From: RYN-230 sp963829725
GTDB taxonomy: Bacteria; Actinomycetota; Actinomycetes; Streptosporangiales; Streptosporangiaceae
Direction: 5' to 3'
DNA length: 64,000 bases
Assembly (NCBI GenBank): GCA_963829725.1
Contig: CAWHJW010000016.1
Span: 248,001 to 312,000 of the forward strand
Each line of letters opens with the position of its first letter. Position 1 is the first letter of the stretch. Shown here in pieces: positions 10,039 through 19,268 of this stretch. The notes below the pieces were generated by a model that was not told the DNA's origin, searched no databases, and was given only the letters and a program-made list of their open reading frames with translations. The position numbers and the translations under genes were made by a program.

Positions 10039-11436
10039 ATGCCCAGCGACCTGCGCGCAGCTGACGTGAGCACCCCGGCGGTGGTGCTCAAGCTGGACCC
10101 GAACCCGCTGCACCACGGCACGCTCGGGGTGACCCGCAGCCTGGGGCGGCTGGGCGTGCCGGTGTACGGCGTGCATGAGGGATGGTGGGCGCCCGCGGCG
10201 AACTCCCGTTACCTCGCCGGGCGGGTGTTCTGGCAGCCCGTGCCAGATCAGGCCGAACGGATCCAGGCCGGGCTGCTTGACCTCGCCAGCCGGATCGGCC
10301 GTCCGGCGGTGCTCATCCCGACCGACGATGCGGGCGCGATCTTCCTGGCCGAGCAGGGGGACCCGCTGCGCGGCGCGTACCTGTTCCCGCAACCGCCCCC
10401 GGACCTGCCCAGGCAGGTGGCCGGCAAGTACTCCCTGTTCCAGCTGTGCCGCGAGCTGGGGGTACCCAGCCCGCGGGCCATGCTGGCCCGGTCACCGGGC
10501 GAGGCCGCGGGCTTCGCGGCCGAGGCCGGGTTCCCGGTCATCGCGAAGCTGGCCGCGCCCTGGCGCCAGGCCGCGGCCCCGCGCGGGGCGGCCCCGGCGG
10601 GCGGCGGGGCGCGGGGAGACGCGGCGCGGGAAGACGCGGCGCGGGGGCCGGGGCTGCGCAGCACCACCATCGTGCGCAGCCCGGCGCAGCTGGACGCGCT
10701 CTACCGGCGCTGCGCGGCGGCGGGCCTGGGGCTGATGCTGCAGGAGTACATCCCGGCCGCGCCCGGCCAGGACTGGTTCTTCCACGGCTACTACGACGCC
10801 CGCTCCCGCTGCCTGGCCGCGTTCACCGGCGTCAAGGACCGGTCCTACCCGGCGCACGCCGGGCTGACCAGCCTGGGCCGGGCCGTGCCGAACCGCGAGC
10901 TCACCGGGCAGCTCACCGGGCTGCTCCAGCGGCTGGGCTTCCGCGGCCTCGCCGACCTCGACCTGCGCCGCGATCCCCGGGACGGGGAGTACAAGCTGCT
11001 GGACTTCAATCCCCGGCTGGGCGCCCAGTTCCGGCTGTTCGCCGACGCCGCGGGCCTCGACGTGGCCCGGGCCGCCTACCTGGACCTGACCGGCCAGCCG
11101 GCCGCCGCGGGTGAGGTCACCCCGGGGCGCCGCTTCCTGGCGGAGAACTACGACCCGCTCGGCGCGATCGGCTACTGGCGCGCGGGTGAGCTCGGGCTGG
11201 CGGCCTGGGCGGCCTCGGTGCGCGGGGCCGACGAGACCGCCTGGTTCGCCCGGGACGATCTGGTGCCGTTCGGGCTGATGTGCCTGCGGATGAGCTGGCG
11301 GGCAGTCACCCGCCGCTGGGCCCGGGACTCGCCCGCGGCGCCGCGCGCCGCGGGCCGGTCCCGGTACAGCCCTGGGCGGGCGGCGGCCCGGCATGGGGAA
11401 ACTGCGCATCACCAGAGGGTGGGGGAGAAGGCATGA
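10039..11436 (+). CDS. ATP-grasp carboxylate-amine ligase-like protein
   Basis: A 465-residue protein. It opens with a pre-ATP-grasp domain (VVLKLDPNPLHHGTLGVTRSLGRLGVPVYGV), then the nucleotide-binding lobe around AGKYSLFQLCRELGVPSP and FPVIAKL, and the Mg-binding end KLLDFNPRLGAQF near residue 325. ATP-grasp enzymes of this type join a carboxylate to an amine or thiol through an acyl phosphate. An Ala/Arg-rich repeat insertion lies near residues 185-205. The stop overlaps the next gene by 4 bp (ATGA at 11433). Its place among sugar genes suggests it attaches an amino acid or amide to a uronic acid, but this is only inference. Confidence 0.75.
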   Translation: MPSDLRAADVSTPAVVLKLDPNPLHHGTLGVTRSLGRLGVPVYGVHEGWWAPAANSRYLAGRVFWQPVPDQAERIQAGLLDLASRIGRPAVLIPTDDAGAIFLAEQGDPLRGAYLFPQPPPDLPRQVAGKYSLFQLCRELGVPSPRAMLARSPGEAAGFAAEAGFPVIAKLAAPWRQAAAPRGAAPAGGGARGDAAREDAARGPGLRSTTIVRSPAQLDALYRRCAAAGLGLMLQEYIPAAPGQDWFFHGYYDARSRCLAAFTGVKDRSYPAHAGLTSLGRAVPNRELTGQLTGLLQRLGFRGLADLDLRRDPRDGEYKLLDFNPRLGAQFRLFADAAGLDVARAAYLDLTGQPAAAGEVTPGRRFLAENYDPLGAIGYWRAGELGLAAWAASVRGADETAWFARDDLVPFGLMCLRMSWRAVTRRWARDSPAAPRAAGRSRYSPGRAAARHGETAHHQRVGEKA

Positions 11437-12662
11437 GCAGCACGACGGATGTGGCCATCGTGGGGGCGGGCCCGTACGGGCTGTCCGTGGCGGCGCACCT
11501 GCGCCGCTCCGGGCTGGAGGTCCGCCAGTTCGGCCTGCCGATGCACCTATGGCGGGCCAAGATGCCGCGGGGCATGTACCTCAAGTCGCAGGGGTTCGCC
11601 TCCAACCTGTCCGATCCGGCGGCCGCCTGCACCCTCGGCGCGTTCTGCCGGGCTACCGGTCGGCCCTACGCCGACTACGGCCTGCCGGTGCCGCTGGAGG
11701 TCTTCGTGGCCTACGGCGAGTGGTTCCAGCGGGCGCAGGGCCTGGACGTGGCCGAGGTCCTGGTGTCCCGGATCACCCCGGTAGGCGGCGGCTACCAGCT
11801 GGACCTGGCCGACGGCGAGCTGATGCGGGCCCGCCAGGTGGTGCTGGCCATCGGGGTGGAGCACTTCGCCCACGTGCCCCCGTCGCTGGCCGGGCTGCCC
11901 GCGGCCGCGTGCACGCACAGTTCCGCGCACGCCGACCTGGCCGTGTTCGCCGGGCAGCGGGTCGTGGTGGTCGGCGCGGGCCAGTCGGCCCTGGAGTCCG
12001 CCGCCCTGCTGCATGAGAGCGGCGCCGACGTGCGGATCGTGCTGCGGGAGCAGCAGGTGGCCTGGAATGGCGCGCCGCTGCCGCCGGACCGCCCGCTACG
12101 GCAGCGGCTGCGCGAGCCGGAGGCCGGCCTCGGGTCCGGCTGGGGCACCTGGTTCTACTCGCGGCGGCCCGGGCTGTTCCGGCACCTGCCCGCGGCCACC
12201 CGGGTGCAGCGGGCCCGCACCGCGCTCGGCCCGGCGGGCGCCAGCTGGCTGCGCGGCCGGGTCGAGGGGGAGTTCCCGGTCCTGGCCGGCCACTACCTGG
12301 AATGGGCCGAGGCGGCCCCGGACGGGGTGCGGCTGGAATTGGTCAGCCGGGACGGCCGGGGCACCGAGCTGGCCGCGGACCACGTCATCGCGGCCACCGG
12401 GTACCGGCCGGACCTGGGCCGGCTGCCGTTCGTCGGCGCTGAGCTGGCCGCCCGGCTGCGCACCGTGGCCGGCACCCCGGTCGTGGACCGCGACTACCAG
12501 TCCACCTCCCCGGGGCTGTACGTGATCGGGCCGGCTGTCGCCCCGACGTTCGGCCCGGTGATGCGCTTCGTGTACGGCGCAGACCACGCGGCCCGCACGG
12601 TGCAGCCGGCGGCTGTCCGCGGGGCCAGGCCGGCCCAGGCGGCCGTGGGGGCCAGCCGGTGA
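11433..12662 (+). CDS. FAD/NAD(P)-dependent oxidoreductase
   Basis: A 409-residue flavoprotein with two dinucleotide folds: VAIVGAGPYGLSVAAHL at residues 7-23 (FAD) and VVVVGAGQSALESAALL near 180 (NADPH). The ATGYRPDLGRLPF motif near 320 is the third typical element. The LSDPAAACTLGAF stretch and overall plan resemble flavin monooxygenases or lysine/ornithine N-hydroxylase-like proteins. GGGGGAG precedes ATG 11433, and both ends overlap neighbours by 4 bp. It would oxidise a small molecule or a sugar/amino-acid substituent in step with the ATP-grasp enzyme. The substrate cannot be read from the sequence. Confidence 0.75.
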   Translation: MSSTTDVAIVGAGPYGLSVAAHLRRSGLEVRQFGLPMHLWRAKMPRGMYLKSQGFASNLSDPAAACTLGAFCRATGRPYADYGLPVPLEVFVAYGEWFQRAQGLDVAEVLVSRITPVGGGYQLDLADGELMRARQVVLAIGVEHFAHVPPSLAGLPAAACTHSSAHADLAVFAGQRVVVVGAGQSALESAALLHESGADVRIVLREQQVAWNGAPLPPDRPLRQRLREPEAGLGSGWGTWFYSRRPGLFRHLPAATRVQRARTALGPAGASWLRGRVEGEFPVLAGHYLEWAEAAPDGVRLELVSRDGRGTELAADHVIAATGYRPDLGRLPFVGAELAARLRTVAGTPVVDRDYQSTSPGLYVIGPAVAPTFGPVMRFVYGADHAARTVQPAAVRGARPAQAAVGASR

Positions 12663-14425
12663 GCGTGCCGGGCTACCTGACCGGGCTGCCCCGGCCCCGG
12701 CCGGCGCCCTGGGTGGCTGAGGCGGCCGGGGCCGGCCGGGACGGTGCCGCGCGGGTGCCGGCCCCGGCGCGGACCGCCGGGCGCGCGGTGGCCGCGGCCG
12801 GTCTGCCGCTGGCCGACGGGCTCACGCTGGGTGCCGTGGCGGCCGCGGCTGCGCTGGCCGGCTGGCCCACCAGCGGCTGGCTGGGTAGCGGCTGGCTGGG
12901 TAGCGGCTGGGCCGGCAGTGGATGGCCAGGGGACTGGCTGCTTGCGGGATACCTGGCGGTGGTGTTCCTGGCCCTGTCCGGCAGCGGACTGCACCGGCTG
13001 CGGATCAGCCTGCGCGTCGCCGACCAGTCGGGCCGGATCGCCGCGGCGGCGCTGCTGCCCGGCGTCATGCTGCTGCCTGCCGTCCCGGCCGGGCCGGTGT
13101 TCCGCCTGGTCCTGGGAACCACGGCGGCGCTGCTCGCGGTGCGGGTGGCCGGCTGCGCCGCGCTGCGCGCGGCGCGCCGGCGCGGACGGCTGACCGAGCC
13201 CGCCCTGCTGGCTGGAGCAGGCCCGGACGGCCGGGAACTGGCCCGGCTGCTCGGCGAGCATCCCGAGCTGGGCCTGCGGGTGCGGGGATTCGTAGCGGAC
13301 ACGGTCCCGCCGGGAAGCATCGTGGATAGCCCCGGTAGCTCCGGTGGCCTCGGACCGGCCGCCGGCGGCGCCGCGGCCGGCCGGCCGCTGCGGGTGCTGG
13401 GCGGCACCGCGGACCTGGCCGCCGTGGTGGCCCGGGAGGGCATCAGCCGGGTCATCGTGACGGCTGCTGACACCGGCCTCGATGTGGCCGCCGGCCTTGA
13501 TGCTGCCGCCGGCCCCGGCACGGCCGCCGGTGCCGGTGTGGCCGCCGGCTCCGGCGTGGCCTCCGCTGCCGGTTCGGCGGACCTGGCCGGGGCGCTGCGC
13601 GGGGCGCGTGAGCTGGGAGCCGATGTGTGCGTGCTGCCGCGGCTGGCGGGGCTTGGGGCGGCGGTGCCCCGCGGGTGCCTGGACGAGATCTGGGGCGTGC
13701 CGCTGATCCCGCTGCGCCGCTCCGGCCCGCTCCAGGCCGGCCGCCTGGCCAAGCGGGCCTTCGACGCGGCGTCGGCAGCCGCGCTGCTGATCCTGACCGC
13801 GCCGCTGCTCGCCGCGGCCGGCCTGGCCGTCCGGCGGCAGCTGCGCCGCCCGGCGCTGTTCCGGCAGGTCCGCATCGTCGGGCCGGGGCGGCAGGCGGAG
13901 ATCGTCAAGCTGCGCACGCTCGGCCAGCACGGTGACCCGGACACCTGCTGGGCGGCGCCCGCCGGGCGCTGCGACCGGCTCGGCCGGTTCCTCCGCGTGA
14001 CCCACATCGACGAGCTGCCCCAGCTGGCCAGCGTGCTGCGCGGGGACATGTCGCTGGCCGGGCCGCGCCCGGAACGGCCGCACTTCGCCCGCCAGTTCGC
14101 CGCGGCCGTCCCCGGCTACGCCGGCCGGCACCGGATGCCGGCCGGGCTGACCGGATGGGCCCAGGTGCACGGGCTGAACGGGGACACCTCCATCAGCGAC
14201 CGGGCCCGCTTCGACAACTACTACATCGAGTACTGGTCGTTCTGGCTGGACCTGCTGATCCTGGCCCGCACGGTGACCAGCATCGCGGCGGAGGCGGCCC
14301 GGTGGGCCGCCCGGCCCCGCGGCGCCCCCGGGCCCGGGCCGGCGGCTGGCCGGGCGCGCGAGTCGGGGATCGGCCTGGTCCCCGAGCCGCCGGCCCGCAG
14401 TCAAGCACGAGGAGGTCGTTCATGA
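12659..14425 (+). CDS. Polyprenyl-phosphate sugar-1-phosphate transferase (WbaP/CpsE-like)
   Basis: A 588-residue membrane protein. The N-terminal 170 residues hold about four or five membrane helices, interrupted by a W-L-G-S-G repeat coded by 15-bp units (about 12870-12920). A central cytoplasmic domain carries an Ala-Gly-rich expansion near residues 280-305. The C-terminal third is the catalytic bacterial sugar-transferase domain: KRAFDAASAAALLILTAP, the FRQVRIVGPG segment, KLRTL, and LRVTHIDELPQLASVLRGD with LAGPRPE. It would start each repeat unit by moving a sugar-1-phosphate to undecaprenyl phosphate. GTG 12659 overlaps the previous stop; the downstream gene overlaps by 4 bp. Confidence 0.85.
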   Translation: MSVPGYLTGLPRPRPAPWVAEAAGAGRDGAARVPAPARTAGRAVAAAGLPLADGLTLGAVAAAAALAGWPTSGWLGSGWLGSGWAGSGWPGDWLLAGYLAVVFLALSGSGLHRLRISLRVADQSGRIAAAALLPGVMLLPAVPAGPVFRLVLGTTAALLAVRVAGCAALRAARRRGRLTEPALLAGAGPDGRELARLLGEHPELGLRVRGFVADTVPPGSIVDSPGSSGGLGPAAGGAAAGRPLRVLGGTADLAAVVAREGISRVIVTAADTGLDVAAGLDAAAGPGTAAGAGVAAGSGVASAAGSADLAGALRGARELGADVCVLPRLAGLGAAVPRGCLDEIWGVPLIPLRRSGPLQAGRLAKRAFDAASAAALLILTAPLLAAAGLAVRRQLRRPALFRQVRIVGPGRQAEIVKLRTLGQHGDPDTCWAAPAGRCDRLGRFLRVTHIDELPQLASVLRGDMSLAGPRPERPHFARQFAAAVPGYAGRHRMPAGLTGWAQVHGLNGDTSISDRARFDNYYIEYWSFWLDLLILARTVTSIAAEAARWAARPRGAPGPGPAAGRARESGIGLVPEPPARSQARGGRS

Positions 14426-15564
14426 AGGTCCTGCATGTGATCACCGGCCTGGGCGTCGGCGGCGCCGAGCTCCAGCTCCGCTCGGTCCTGCAGCACACCC
14501 GGCACGAGTCCGACGTGGTCACGCTGTACAACCCCGGCCCGGTGGCGGACATGATCCGGGCCGACGGGGGCCGGGTCACCGACCTCGGGATGACCCGCAA
14601 CACCGAGCTCTCCGCGCTGCTGCAGCTGCGGCGGCTGATCCGGCGCGGCGGCTACGACGTGGTGCATACCCACCTGTACCGGTCCCAGGTCTACGGCCGT
14701 CCCGCCGCCTGGCTGGCGGCCACCCCGGTGGTGCTGAGCACCGAGCACTCGATCGGGGAGACCCACCTGGAACGCAGGCCGATGACGCGGGGCGTCCGGG
14801 CGCTGTACCTGGCCACCGAGTTCCTCTCCGACGCCACCATCGCGGTGTCCGGCACGGTCCGCGAGAGGCTGCTGGCCTGGGGCGTGCGGGACCGCCGGGT
14901 GACGGTGATCCCGAACGGGGTGGACCTGCAGCGCGTGGCGTTCGACGCGAGCGCGCGGGACCGGGTCCGGGCCGGCTTCGGCATCCCGGACGACGCCTAC
15001 GTCATCGGGGTGCTCGGGCGGCTCGACCCCAACAAGCAGTTCGACATGGTCATCGAGGCGGCGGCGCCGCTGCTCGGCGAGGGCACGCGGCTGCTCATCG
15101 TCGGCAAGGGCGACGAGCGGGGCCACCTGGAGCAGGTGGCCCGGGACTCCGGGGCCGCCGCCCAGGTCATCTTCGCCGGGGAGCGGCACGACGTGGCGGC
15201 CATGCTGTCCGCGATGGACCTGTTCGTAGCGTCCTCCCGGCAGGAGACCTTCGGCCTGTCGGTCCTGGAGGCGCTGGCCAACGGCGCCCCCGTGCTCTAC
15301 ACCACCTGCCCGGCGCTGGACGGCCTGGACGGCCTGGACGCCGGGCGGGCTCAGCAGGTGCCATCCACCGCGGACGGGCTGCGCGCCGCCATCCGCGCGG
15401 AACTGCGGGCCGGCCAGCGGCCGCGGACCGCCGAGCCGGCGGTGGAGAAGGAATACAGCATCGAGGCGGTCACCGCGCGGATAGATGACCTGTACGAACG
15501 GCTGGCCAGGCGGCGCACCTGGCGCACGGCGACTCGGCCTGCCAGGAACGGGGCGCCGCGATGA
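14422..15564 (+). CDS. Family 4 glycosyltransferase
   Basis: A 380-residue GT-B enzyme. The N-terminal acceptor side has the glycine-rich LHVITGLGVGGAELQL and VVHTHLYRSQ. The C-terminal donor side has VLGRLDPNKQFDMVIEAA and the retaining-GT4 signature SSRQETFGLSVLEALANGAPV with the two Glu spaced as usual. GAGGAGG precedes ATG 14422, and the start overlaps the sugar transferase stop by 4 bp. It should add one sugar to the lipid-linked repeat unit on the cytoplasmic side. Donor and linkage are not predictable from the sequence alone. Confidence 0.88.
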   Translation: MKVLHVITGLGVGGAELQLRSVLQHTRHESDVVTLYNPGPVADMIRADGGRVTDLGMTRNTELSALLQLRRLIRRGGYDVVHTHLYRSQVYGRPAAWLAATPVVLSTEHSIGETHLERRPMTRGVRALYLATEFLSDATIAVSGTVRERLLAWGVRDRRVTVIPNGVDLQRVAFDASARDRVRAGFGIPDDAYVIGVLGRLDPNKQFDMVIEAAAPLLGEGTRLLIVGKGDERGHLEQVARDSGAAAQVIFAGERHDVAAMLSAMDLFVASSRQETFGLSVLEALANGAPVLYTTCPALDGLDGLDAGRAQQVPSTADGLRAAIRAELRAGQRPRTAEPAVEKEYSIEAVTARIDDLYERLARRRTWRTATRPARNGAPR

Positions 15565-16538
15565 GGTGCTTCGTCACCGGGGCGGCCGGGTTCATCGGCT
15601 CGCACCTGACCGAGGAACTGCTGGCCGCCGGGCACCAGGTCACCGGCCTGGACGACCTGAGCACCGGGCGCCTGGGCAACCTGCGGGCGGTCACCGGCCA
15701 CCCGGGCTTCCGCCTGGCCGAGGGCTCGATCCTGGACCCCGCCACGGTCGGGGAACTGGCCGCCGGCGCTGACTGGGTATTCCACCTGGCGGCGGCCGTG
15801 GGGGCGTTCGTCATCCGGGACCGGACACTGTCCAGCCTGCGCACCAACATCCACGGCACGGAGAACGTGGTGGAGGCCGCGCACGCCGCGGGCGCCCGGC
15901 TGCTCGTCGCCTCAACCAGCGAGATCTACGGGAAGAACACCAAGGTCGGGCTGCGCGAGGACGACGACCGGGTGATCGGCTCCCCGCTGAAGTCGCGGTG
16001 GAGCTACGCCGAGGCCAAGGCCATCGATGAGAGCCTGGTCGAGTCCTACGTCCGGGAACTCGGGCTGCGCGCGGTCATCGTGCGGTTCTTCAACACGGTG
16101 GGGCCGCGGCAGACCGGCCGCTACGGCATGGTCATCCCGCGCTTCGTGCGCCAGGCGATGGCCGGGCAGCCGGTCACCGTCTACGGCACCGGGCAGCAGG
16201 TGCGCTGCTTCTGTCACGTGCACGACGTGATCCCGGCCCTGACCGCCCTGATCGCCTCCGACCGGGCCTGCGGCCGGGCGGTCAACCTGGGCAGCACCGA
16301 GCAGGTGACCATCGAGGGCCTGGCCCGCCGGGTGATCGCGGCGACCGGGTCGGCCAGCGGCATCGAGCGGGCCTCCTACCTGGAGGCGTACGGCTCTGGC
16401 TATGAGGACATGCAGCGCCGGGTGCCGGACTGCACGCTCGCCGCGGACCTCGTCGGCTTCGCGGCGGCCAGGAACCTGGACGAGATCATCCAGGCCGTGA
16501 TCGCGGACCAGGCGGCGGCCACGGCCGCCGCGGCCTGA
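15561..16538 (+). CDS. NAD-dependent nucleotide-sugar epimerase/dehydratase
   Basis: A 325-residue extended short-chain dehydrogenase. It has the NAD loop TGAAGFIGSHL at residues 6-16, the LDDLSTGRLGNL segment, the catalytic Ser/Tyr/Lys set in STSEIYG and SYAEAKAID (Tyr near 153, Lys near 157), and RFFNTVGPRQTGRYGMVIPRF. The family interconverts or dehydrates UDP- and dTDP-sugars. The start ATG overlaps the previous stop by 4 bp. With the upstream sugar dehydrogenase it would form a uronic or branched sugar donor. It could be a UDP-glucuronate/galacturonate epimerase or a decarboxylase-like enzyme; I cannot choose. Confidence 0.85.
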   Translation: MRCFVTGAAGFIGSHLTEELLAAGHQVTGLDDLSTGRLGNLRAVTGHPGFRLAEGSILDPATVGELAAGADWVFHLAAAVGAFVIRDRTLSSLRTNIHGTENVVEAAHAAGARLLVASTSEIYGKNTKVGLREDDDRVIGSPLKSRWSYAEAKAIDESLVESYVRELGLRAVIVRFFNTVGPRQTGRYGMVIPRFVRQAMAGQPVTVYGTGQQVRCFCHVHDVIPALTALIASDRACGRAVNLGSTEQVTIEGLARRVIAATGSASGIERASYLEAYGSGYEDMQRRVPDCTLAADLVGFAAARNLDEIIQAVIADQAAATAAAA

Positions 16539-16545
16539 CCGCGAC

Positions 16546-17754
16546 GTGAGCGGGGGCAGCCGGACCGGGGAAAGGACGGCGGGGGCAACGAAGACGGCAT
16601 TGGACGGCAGCCAGCGGGCGCTGCCGGGCGCCGGGCCGGGCAGGCCGTGGCGCCGGGTGGCCGGCCTGGCCTGGCTGGGCGTGGGTTTGCTCGCGGCCGC
16701 GCTGGTGGGGTTGACGATGGTGACATTCCGGGGCACGCCGTCCCGGCACACGCTGGTCGTGGCGTCGATGCCGTACTGGAGCATCGGGCATGGCACCGAG
16801 GTGGTGCTGGCCCACCGTGGCGCGGTGACCGAGGTGTCGCCGTGGATGTACGGGCTGGACCGCGCGGGCGGGATCGACACCCAGTACCGCCCCGGCCAGG
16901 CCGCCGCGGTGACCGGGGACATCCGGCGGCTGCGCTCGGCCGGCCTGCTGGTGGTGCCGAGCCTGGCCAACATCACCGGCGGCCAGTGGGCGTACCCGGC
17001 GGTGGGCCGGATGCTGCACTCACCGCCCCTGATGGCCCGGCACGTGGCGGCCATCGTCGCGCTGGCGCAGCGGGAGCACTACGCGGGCATCGACATCGAC
17101 TACGAGAACCTGCACGCGGCCGACCGCCAGGCGTTCACCACATTCGTCACCCGGCTGGCCCACGCACTGCACGCCCGGGGCAAGGTGCTGTCCGTCGCGG
17201 TGTTCGCCAAGACCACCAACGCCGGCACCGCCCCGTTCAACGTGGCCCAGGACTACGCGGCCATCGGCCGGGCCGCGGACCAGGTGCGGCTGATGGCCTA
17301 CGACTACCACTGGCCGACCTCGCCGCCCGGCCCGGTCGCCCCGGTGAGCTGGGTCCGCAGCGTGCTGCGCTACGCGAGGACGCAGATCCCGGCGGCCAAG
17401 ATCGTGCTCGGCATCCCGCTCTACGGGTATGACTGGTCGGGCGGGCACGCCTCCGGGCTCAGCTGGCTGCAGGCGCTGCGGCTGTCCCGGCAGTACCATG
17501 TGACGCCGCGTTATGACGCCGCCAGCCAGGCACCGTGGTTCAGCTATACCGACGCGGCCGGGCGGCGGCACACCGTTTGGTTCGAGAACGCGGAGAGCTC
17601 GCGGGCGAAGTTCGAGGTGGCCCAGGGTGCCGGGATCGCCGGCGTGTACCTGTGGATGTACGGCTACGAGGACACCGCCACCTGGACCGCGGTGCACCAG
17701 GTGCTGCCTGCCTCCGGGCCGCACGCCCTCAGCACGTCGAAGGCGGTGCCGTGA
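16546..17754 (+). CDS. Membrane-anchored glycoside hydrolase family 18 protein
   Basis: A 402-residue protein with an N-terminal anchor (residues 40-62, GLAWLGVGLLAAALVGLTMV) and a GH18 TIM barrel outside the membrane. The catalytic motif is YAGIDIDYENL near residue 182 (DxDxE with Glu as acid/base). MAYDYHW near 250 and YLWMYGYED near the C-terminus complete the fold. The pattern resembles YaaH/SleL-type cortex or chitin/peptidoglycan hydrolases. GTG 16546 is 8 bp after the epimerase stop, and its own stop overlaps the next start (TGATG). In a GlcNAc-polymer locus it may trim or release the polymer; this is inference. Confidence 0.85.
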   Translation: MSGGSRTGERTAGATKTALDGSQRALPGAGPGRPWRRVAGLAWLGVGLLAAALVGLTMVTFRGTPSRHTLVVASMPYWSIGHGTEVVLAHRGAVTEVSPWMYGLDRAGGIDTQYRPGQAAAVTGDIRRLRSAGLLVVPSLANITGGQWAYPAVGRMLHSPPLMARHVAAIVALAQREHYAGIDIDYENLHAADRQAFTTFVTRLAHALHARGKVLSVAVFAKTTNAGTAPFNVAQDYAAIGRAADQVRLMAYDYHWPTSPPGPVAPVSWVRSVLRYARTQIPAAKIVLGIPLYGYDWSGGHASGLSWLQALRLSRQYHVTPRYDAASQAPWFSYTDAAGRRHTVWFENAESSRAKFEVAQGAGIAGVYLWMYGYEDTATWTAVHQVLPASGPHALSTSKAVP

Positions 17755-19268
17755 TGCCCTGGTGGGTCCTCGCGGTCCTGGTCCTCGGCGCGAACTTCGC
17801 GCTGTGGGGGCCGGCCGGGCTGGCCCGGCTGGTCGAGTCGCACGCCGCCCGCCCGCGCCTGGGCCAGCCCTCGCTGGCGAGGCGGGGCGCGGCGGAGCCG
17901 TGTTCCCTCCGGGCCGGCGAGTCGCGGGGGGTACCGGGGGGTCGTCCCCCTGGGCCAGCAGGGCGGGGCGCGGCGGAGCCGTGTTCCCTCCGGGCCGGCG
18001 AGTCGCGGGGGGTTCCGGGGGGTCGTCCCCCCGGGCAGCGCAGCCAGCAGCGCCTGACCTCGGCGGAGGTCGCCGTGCTGATCCCCGCGCACAACGAGTC
18101 CCAGGTCATCGGGGACAGCCTGCGGTCGATCATGGCCCTGGTGCCCAGGGAGAACGTCCACGTGGTCTCCGACGGCTCGACCGACGACACCGTGGAGATC
18201 GCCCGGCGGGCCGGCGCCCACGTCATCGAGACCCGGGAAAACCTGGGCAAGGCCGGGGCGCTGGAGGAAGCCATCGCCCGGTTCGGCCTGATCCGGCGGT
18301 TCCCGGTGGTAATGCTGCTGGACGCCGACACCCGGGTGCAGCCCGGCTACTTCACCGCGGCGCTGCCCATGTTCGCCCGCCCGGAGGTGGTCGCGGTGGC
18401 CGGCTGCGTCCGGACGTCCCGCGACCGGCAGCTCACGTTCGGCGGGAACGTCCTGGTCGGCCACCGCACCCGGATCTACGCGGTGAGCCAGCGGGCGCTG
18501 AAGTTCGGGCAGACCTGGCTGCGCTCCAACGCCACGCCGATCGTCCCTGGCTTCGCCAGCATGTACCGCACCGACGTGCTGCCCCGGATGGAGATAAACC
18601 CGCCGGGGCTGGTGATCGAGGACTTCAACATGACCTTCGAGGTCTACCAGAAGCGGCTGGGCAAGGTGGGCTTCACCCTGCAGGCGGTGGCGGTCACCCA
18701 GGACCCGGACAACCTGCGGGACTACATCCGGCAGACCAAGCGCTGGGCGGTCGGGCTGTGGCAGACCGTGCGGCGTCACCCGCCGCGGGTGAACTTGTTC
18801 ACCGCCATGCTCACCCTGCTGCTGATCGAGCTGATCACCTCGAGCATCCTGTTCTTCCTGCTGCCGCTGGCGCTGGCGGTGCTCGCCCTGCCCGACCTCA
18901 TCGGCGATGCGCTGTCCTGGCCCGGCTTCGGCGAGATGCACACCGTCGTGGCGGCGCACATCACGCTGACCGCGGTGCTCTTCGGCGTGGTGCTGCCCGA
19001 CTATCTGCTGACCTGCCTGGTCGCGGCGCTGGAACGCCAGCCACGGCTGCTCTTCCTGGGTGTTTTCTTCCCGTTCCTGCGGATGCTGGACGCCGCCATC
19101 TCGCTGTACGCGGTCCCGGTGGCCTGGTTCTCGTCGTCCAGCGGTCGCTGGACCAGCCCGGCGCGCCGGGCGTTGGGCAACGCCCCGGTGGATGACGACA
19201 GCACCGGGATCAATGCGGAGCCGGGTCCCCCGGCGCGGGTGGCGGAGGCTAGTCATGTATCTGGGTGA
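17754..19268 (+). CDS. Processive family 2 glycosyltransferase (PgaC/HasA-like)
   Basis: A 504-residue membrane enzyme. One helix at residues 3-24 is followed by a linker holding two 27-residue copies, then the GT-A domain: VAVLIPAHNESQV, VSDGSTDDT, LLDADTR (the catalytic metal Asp set), VIEDFNMTFE and QTKRWAVGLW, the QxxRW element of processive synthases. Three or four C-terminal membrane helices (about 350-460) would form the export channel. The pattern matches N-acetylglucosaminyltransferases that make poly-GlcNAc or hyaluronan-type polymers. ATG 17754 overlaps the GH18 stop. With GH18 and deacetylase partners it recalls pga/mat poly-GlcNAc systems. Confidence 0.85.
   Translation: MPWWVLAVLVLGANFALWGPAGLARLVESHAARPRLGQPSLARRGAAEPCSLRAGESRGVPGGRPPGPAGRGAAEPCSLRAGESRGVPGGRPPGQRSQQRLTSAEVAVLIPAHNESQVIGDSLRSIMALVPRENVHVVSDGSTDDTVEIARRAGAHVIETRENLGKAGALEEAIARFGLIRRFPVVMLLDADTRVQPGYFTAALPMFARPEVVAVAGCVRTSRDRQLTFGGNVLVGHRTRIYAVSQRALKFGQTWLRSNATPIVPGFASMYRTDVLPRMEINPPGLVIEDFNMTFEVYQKRLGKVGFTLQAVAVTQDPDNLRDYIRQTKRWAVGLWQTVRRHPPRVNLFTAMLTLLLIELITSSILFFLLPLALAVLALPDLIGDALSWPGFGEMHTVVAAHITLTAVLFGVVLPDYLLTCLVAALERQPRLLFLGVFFPFLRMLDAAISLYAVPVAWFSSSSGRWTSPARRALGNAPVDDDSTGINAEPGPPARVAEASHVSG
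17881..18042 (+). repeat. 81-bp tandem duplication inside the glycosyltransferase gene
   Basis: Two nearly identical 81-bp copies (17881-17961 and 17962-18042) lie head to tail and in frame, adding 27 residues each (core AAEPCSLRAGESRGVPGGRP). Each contains a GGGGG-gtcgt-CCCCC hairpin. The sequence looks like a dispersed intergenic repeat captured in a linker between the first membrane helix and the catalytic domain. Confidence 0.85.
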
